Shown: positions 62,634-64,000 of the stretch, piece by piece
Layout: each line of letters opens with the position of its first letter
How positions within the stretch are numbered: the first letter of the stretch is position 1
Assembly (NCBI GenBank): GCA_023091735.1
Contig: JALKBU010000018.1
Location: forward strand, 1-64,000
DNA length: 64,000 nucleotides
Reading direction: 5' to 3'
Origin: Trichomonas tenax
Lineage: Eukaryota; Parabasalia; Trichomonadida; Trichomonadidae
Notes under the pieces: model-generated
What the model was told of the DNA's origin: nothing
The model's input: the letters and a program-made list of their open reading frames with translations, nothing else
Database searches by the model: none
Program-made: the position numbers and the translations under genes

Positions 62634-63419
62634 ATGATTAATTTTATCTTTATGGTTTCAATTTTAGTTGTAGTTCTCACGACCTTTATAATATTGACCT
62701 GCAAGGCGTACTACAACAAGTTTTTCCCAACTAAATCACTATATTCGTCGATTTTCCCGAATTCAAATAATTATCAAGCGGATTTAACAGTAATTTATAT
62801 CTCAAACGGTCCCCTTTACGTTATAAGTCAGCAGGTTTATTGTATCACGAAGCTTCTTGAAGAAACTTTCCCAGAAAATTTCGTTTATCAAATTGTTTGC
62901 ATACACGCGCCTGTTCTTCCTTCAACAAAGAAGCAAATGAAAGCTCTGTTTCCTCATAACAGTAAAATTGAGTTTTACGAAATACAAAGATGCACTGAAA
63001 TGGAATATTTCGTTGTTGGCTGTGCAAAGGCAAACGGTAAAATAATAGTCGACTCTCAGTATCTTCCTGATGTTATTGGAAATCTTAACAATTATGGAAC
63101 TGAATTTATCGAATTTCATCAGAGAAACGCTGAAACTATTCTTTTCCCACTTAACCAAGAACATTATATGATCCCTGTTGCTCTTTCTAAGCAGGCTGCA
63201 GACAAATTATTGATGCGTTTACCAAGTTTCCCACACGCTTATGGTTTCTCGTTATACAATCTCGCAAACCATTACAAAGTCACATCCAATGTCATCAAAT
63301 CTAAATACAATCCATCAGTCGATTCATTCTTCGAAATTTTAATGACTGAGCTCTATATTTTTTATTTGCGAAGACTTGAGAAATACCTTGTCGCTAAGCC
63401 TCATGTTAACCTTATCTAA
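62634..63419 (+). CDS. Membrane protein resembling ALG5-type GT2 glycosyltransferase, divergent
   Basis: 261 residues. One N-terminal membrane anchor (about 4-26, FIFMVSILVVVLTTFIIL) followed by a cytosolic domain. The pattern of ADLTVIYISN, FVYQIVCIHA, AKANGKIIVDSQYLPDVIGN and a C-terminal ELYIFYLRRLEKYL helix follows dolichyl-phosphate beta-glucosyltransferase (ALG5, family GT2), where an N-terminal anchor, a Rossmann-like core and a final helical stretch occur. The DxD-type motif is not obvious (VDSQY stands where ALG5 has ADADG). Proteins of the family are about 330 residues, so this one is short. The assignment is tentative; it could be a non-catalytic relative. Confidence 0.4.
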   Translation: MINFIFMVSILVVVLTTFIILTCKAYYNKFFPTKSLYSSIFPNSNNYQADLTVIYISNGPLYVISQQVYCITKLLEETFPENFVYQIVCIHAPVLPSTKKQMKALFPHNSKIEFYEIQRCTEMEYFVVGCAKANGKIIVDSQYLPDVIGNLNNYGTEFIEFHQRNAETILFPLNQEHYMIPVALSKQAADKLLMRLPSFPHAYGFSLYNLANHYKVTSNVIKSKYNPSVDSFFEILMTELYIFYLRRLEKYLVAKPHVNLI

Positions 63420-63745
63420 TTTACTCAAACACATGTTTCATGTTTCAAAATTTTGATTATTTTGTTATTAATAAAATAAAGCCCCTAACTTCGTTAAATA
63501 TCTATATCATAGCATATCATTAAATACCCTTTAACTAATTGATTGTTAAAAGGAAAAAAGAATTTTTGAAGATTATAAAATTCGGTCAATTTATAGTATG
63601 TATTGTATATTATTAAATACTAAATGAGTTATATATTATAATATGTGTGTTAGGCTCAAATATGAAAAAAATCGAGATAATTTTCAACAATCAAAAGAAA
63701 AGATAGCGATGATTTACTTAAATCACCAAAAAATAATAACATGAC
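63420..63745. other. AT-rich intergenic
   Basis: Convergent 3' flanks of the ALG5-like gene and of the gene entering from the right edge. No gene seen. Confidence 0.4.
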
Positions 63746-64000
63746 TTAAATTATATCAAATGGGGCATTAACATCTAAGTCAAACTCTAATTCATCAAAT
63801 GGAATATGAAGTGGTTCGTTTGAATGTAAATTGGATGAATCACTGATATTAGGAACGATTGAAGGCTGTGTATTCACTTGCGGAACAGGAGATTGATTTC
63901 CAGATTCGCATTCGGTCTGAGAAGATGATGAAGAACTATAATCCATGTATTTTCTTGGGTATGGGGATCTGAATGTCCATCGTCTCAATTCCATTGAGTT
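63746..64000 (-). CDS. C-terminal part of a gene running off the window
   Basis: The frame is open from the right edge to the stop at 63746. An ATG exists at 63994 (MELRRWTFRSPYPRKYM), but the frame continues beyond it, so the true start is probably outside the window. The visible 84 residues have a basic aromatic patch (RRWTFRSPYPRKYMDY), then Ser-rich and Pro/Gln/Asn-rich disordered sequence and an acidic end (FDELEFDLDVNAPFDII), the look of a transcription-factor activation tail, but no domain can be named. Confidence 0.5.
   Translation of the reverse strand, partial: NSMELRRWTFRSPYPRKYMDYSSSSSSQTECESGNQSPVPQVNTQPSIVPNISDSSNLHSNEPLHIPFDELEFDLDVNAPFDII

Overview
This is a gene-poor, strongly AT-rich eukaryotic window. 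Most genes are single uninterrupted ORFs, with no convincing introns seen, and long intergenic stretches full of inverted repeats lie between them. Conserved genes (ribosomal protein eS24, proteasome alpha, a 14-3-3 protein, a USP7-like protease, a DDB1-like protein, flagellar coiled-coil proteins) sit beside decayed BspA-like leucine-rich-repeat and DUF3447-type ankyrin genes. That mix is characteristic of trichomonads (Parabasalia). I infer Tritrichomonas or a close relative, but cannot prove the species from sequence alone.

Layout: 1-4.7 kb is gene-free and holds a 215-bp-arm palindrome. 4.7-9.5 kb has two unidentified helical proteins and a SAS-6-like protein. 9.6-10.7 kb is a nested foldback element. 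11.4-14.3 kb is a USP7-like deubiquitinase. 14.4-25.5 kb is an accessory region: a small ORF, an ankyrin gene, several pseudogenes (surface-protein fragment, BspA-like, ankyrin), a 1.46-kb inverted-repeat element and a MITE-like insertion. 26-36.7 kb is mostly housekeeping: SAM/zinc-finger protein, eS24, a broken GT17 glycosyltransferase carrying a second MITE copy, DDB1-like, proteasome alpha-4, EF-hand protein, LMW phosphatase. 36.7-40.4 kb is repeat-rich. 40.4-49.1 kb has coiled-coil, ankyrin, Dpy-30-like and ARM-like proteins, an S1/P1-nuclease-family protein and a thioredoxin. 49.2-52.4 kb is a local duplication of a BspA-like pseudogene plus the tail of the neighbouring CCDC146-like gene. 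52-59.3 kb has that CCDC146-like gene and a large gene split by apparent single-base indels. 59.4-64 kb has a truncated MFS transporter, decayed ORFs, 14-3-3, an ALG5-like membrane protein and a gene running off the edge.

Two patterns link the region. (1) A recurrent motif, TTTACATGTCA / TGACATGTAAA, lies just upstream of many genes on both strands and in three cases overlaps the apparent ORF start, so it looks like a promoter element. (2) At least two foldback elements (9631-10687 and 41922-42293) share terminal arms that contain the same motif as an inverted pair. Four such arms can be aligned. This looks like a non-autonomous element family carrying, or derived from, the host promoter motif, and it is the observation I consider most likely to be undescribed.

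Several genes belong to flagellar or centriolar families (SAS-6-like, CCDC146-like, Dpy-30-like, acidic coiled coil), fitting a flagellate. Assignments rest on reading motifs by eye; no database search was possible.
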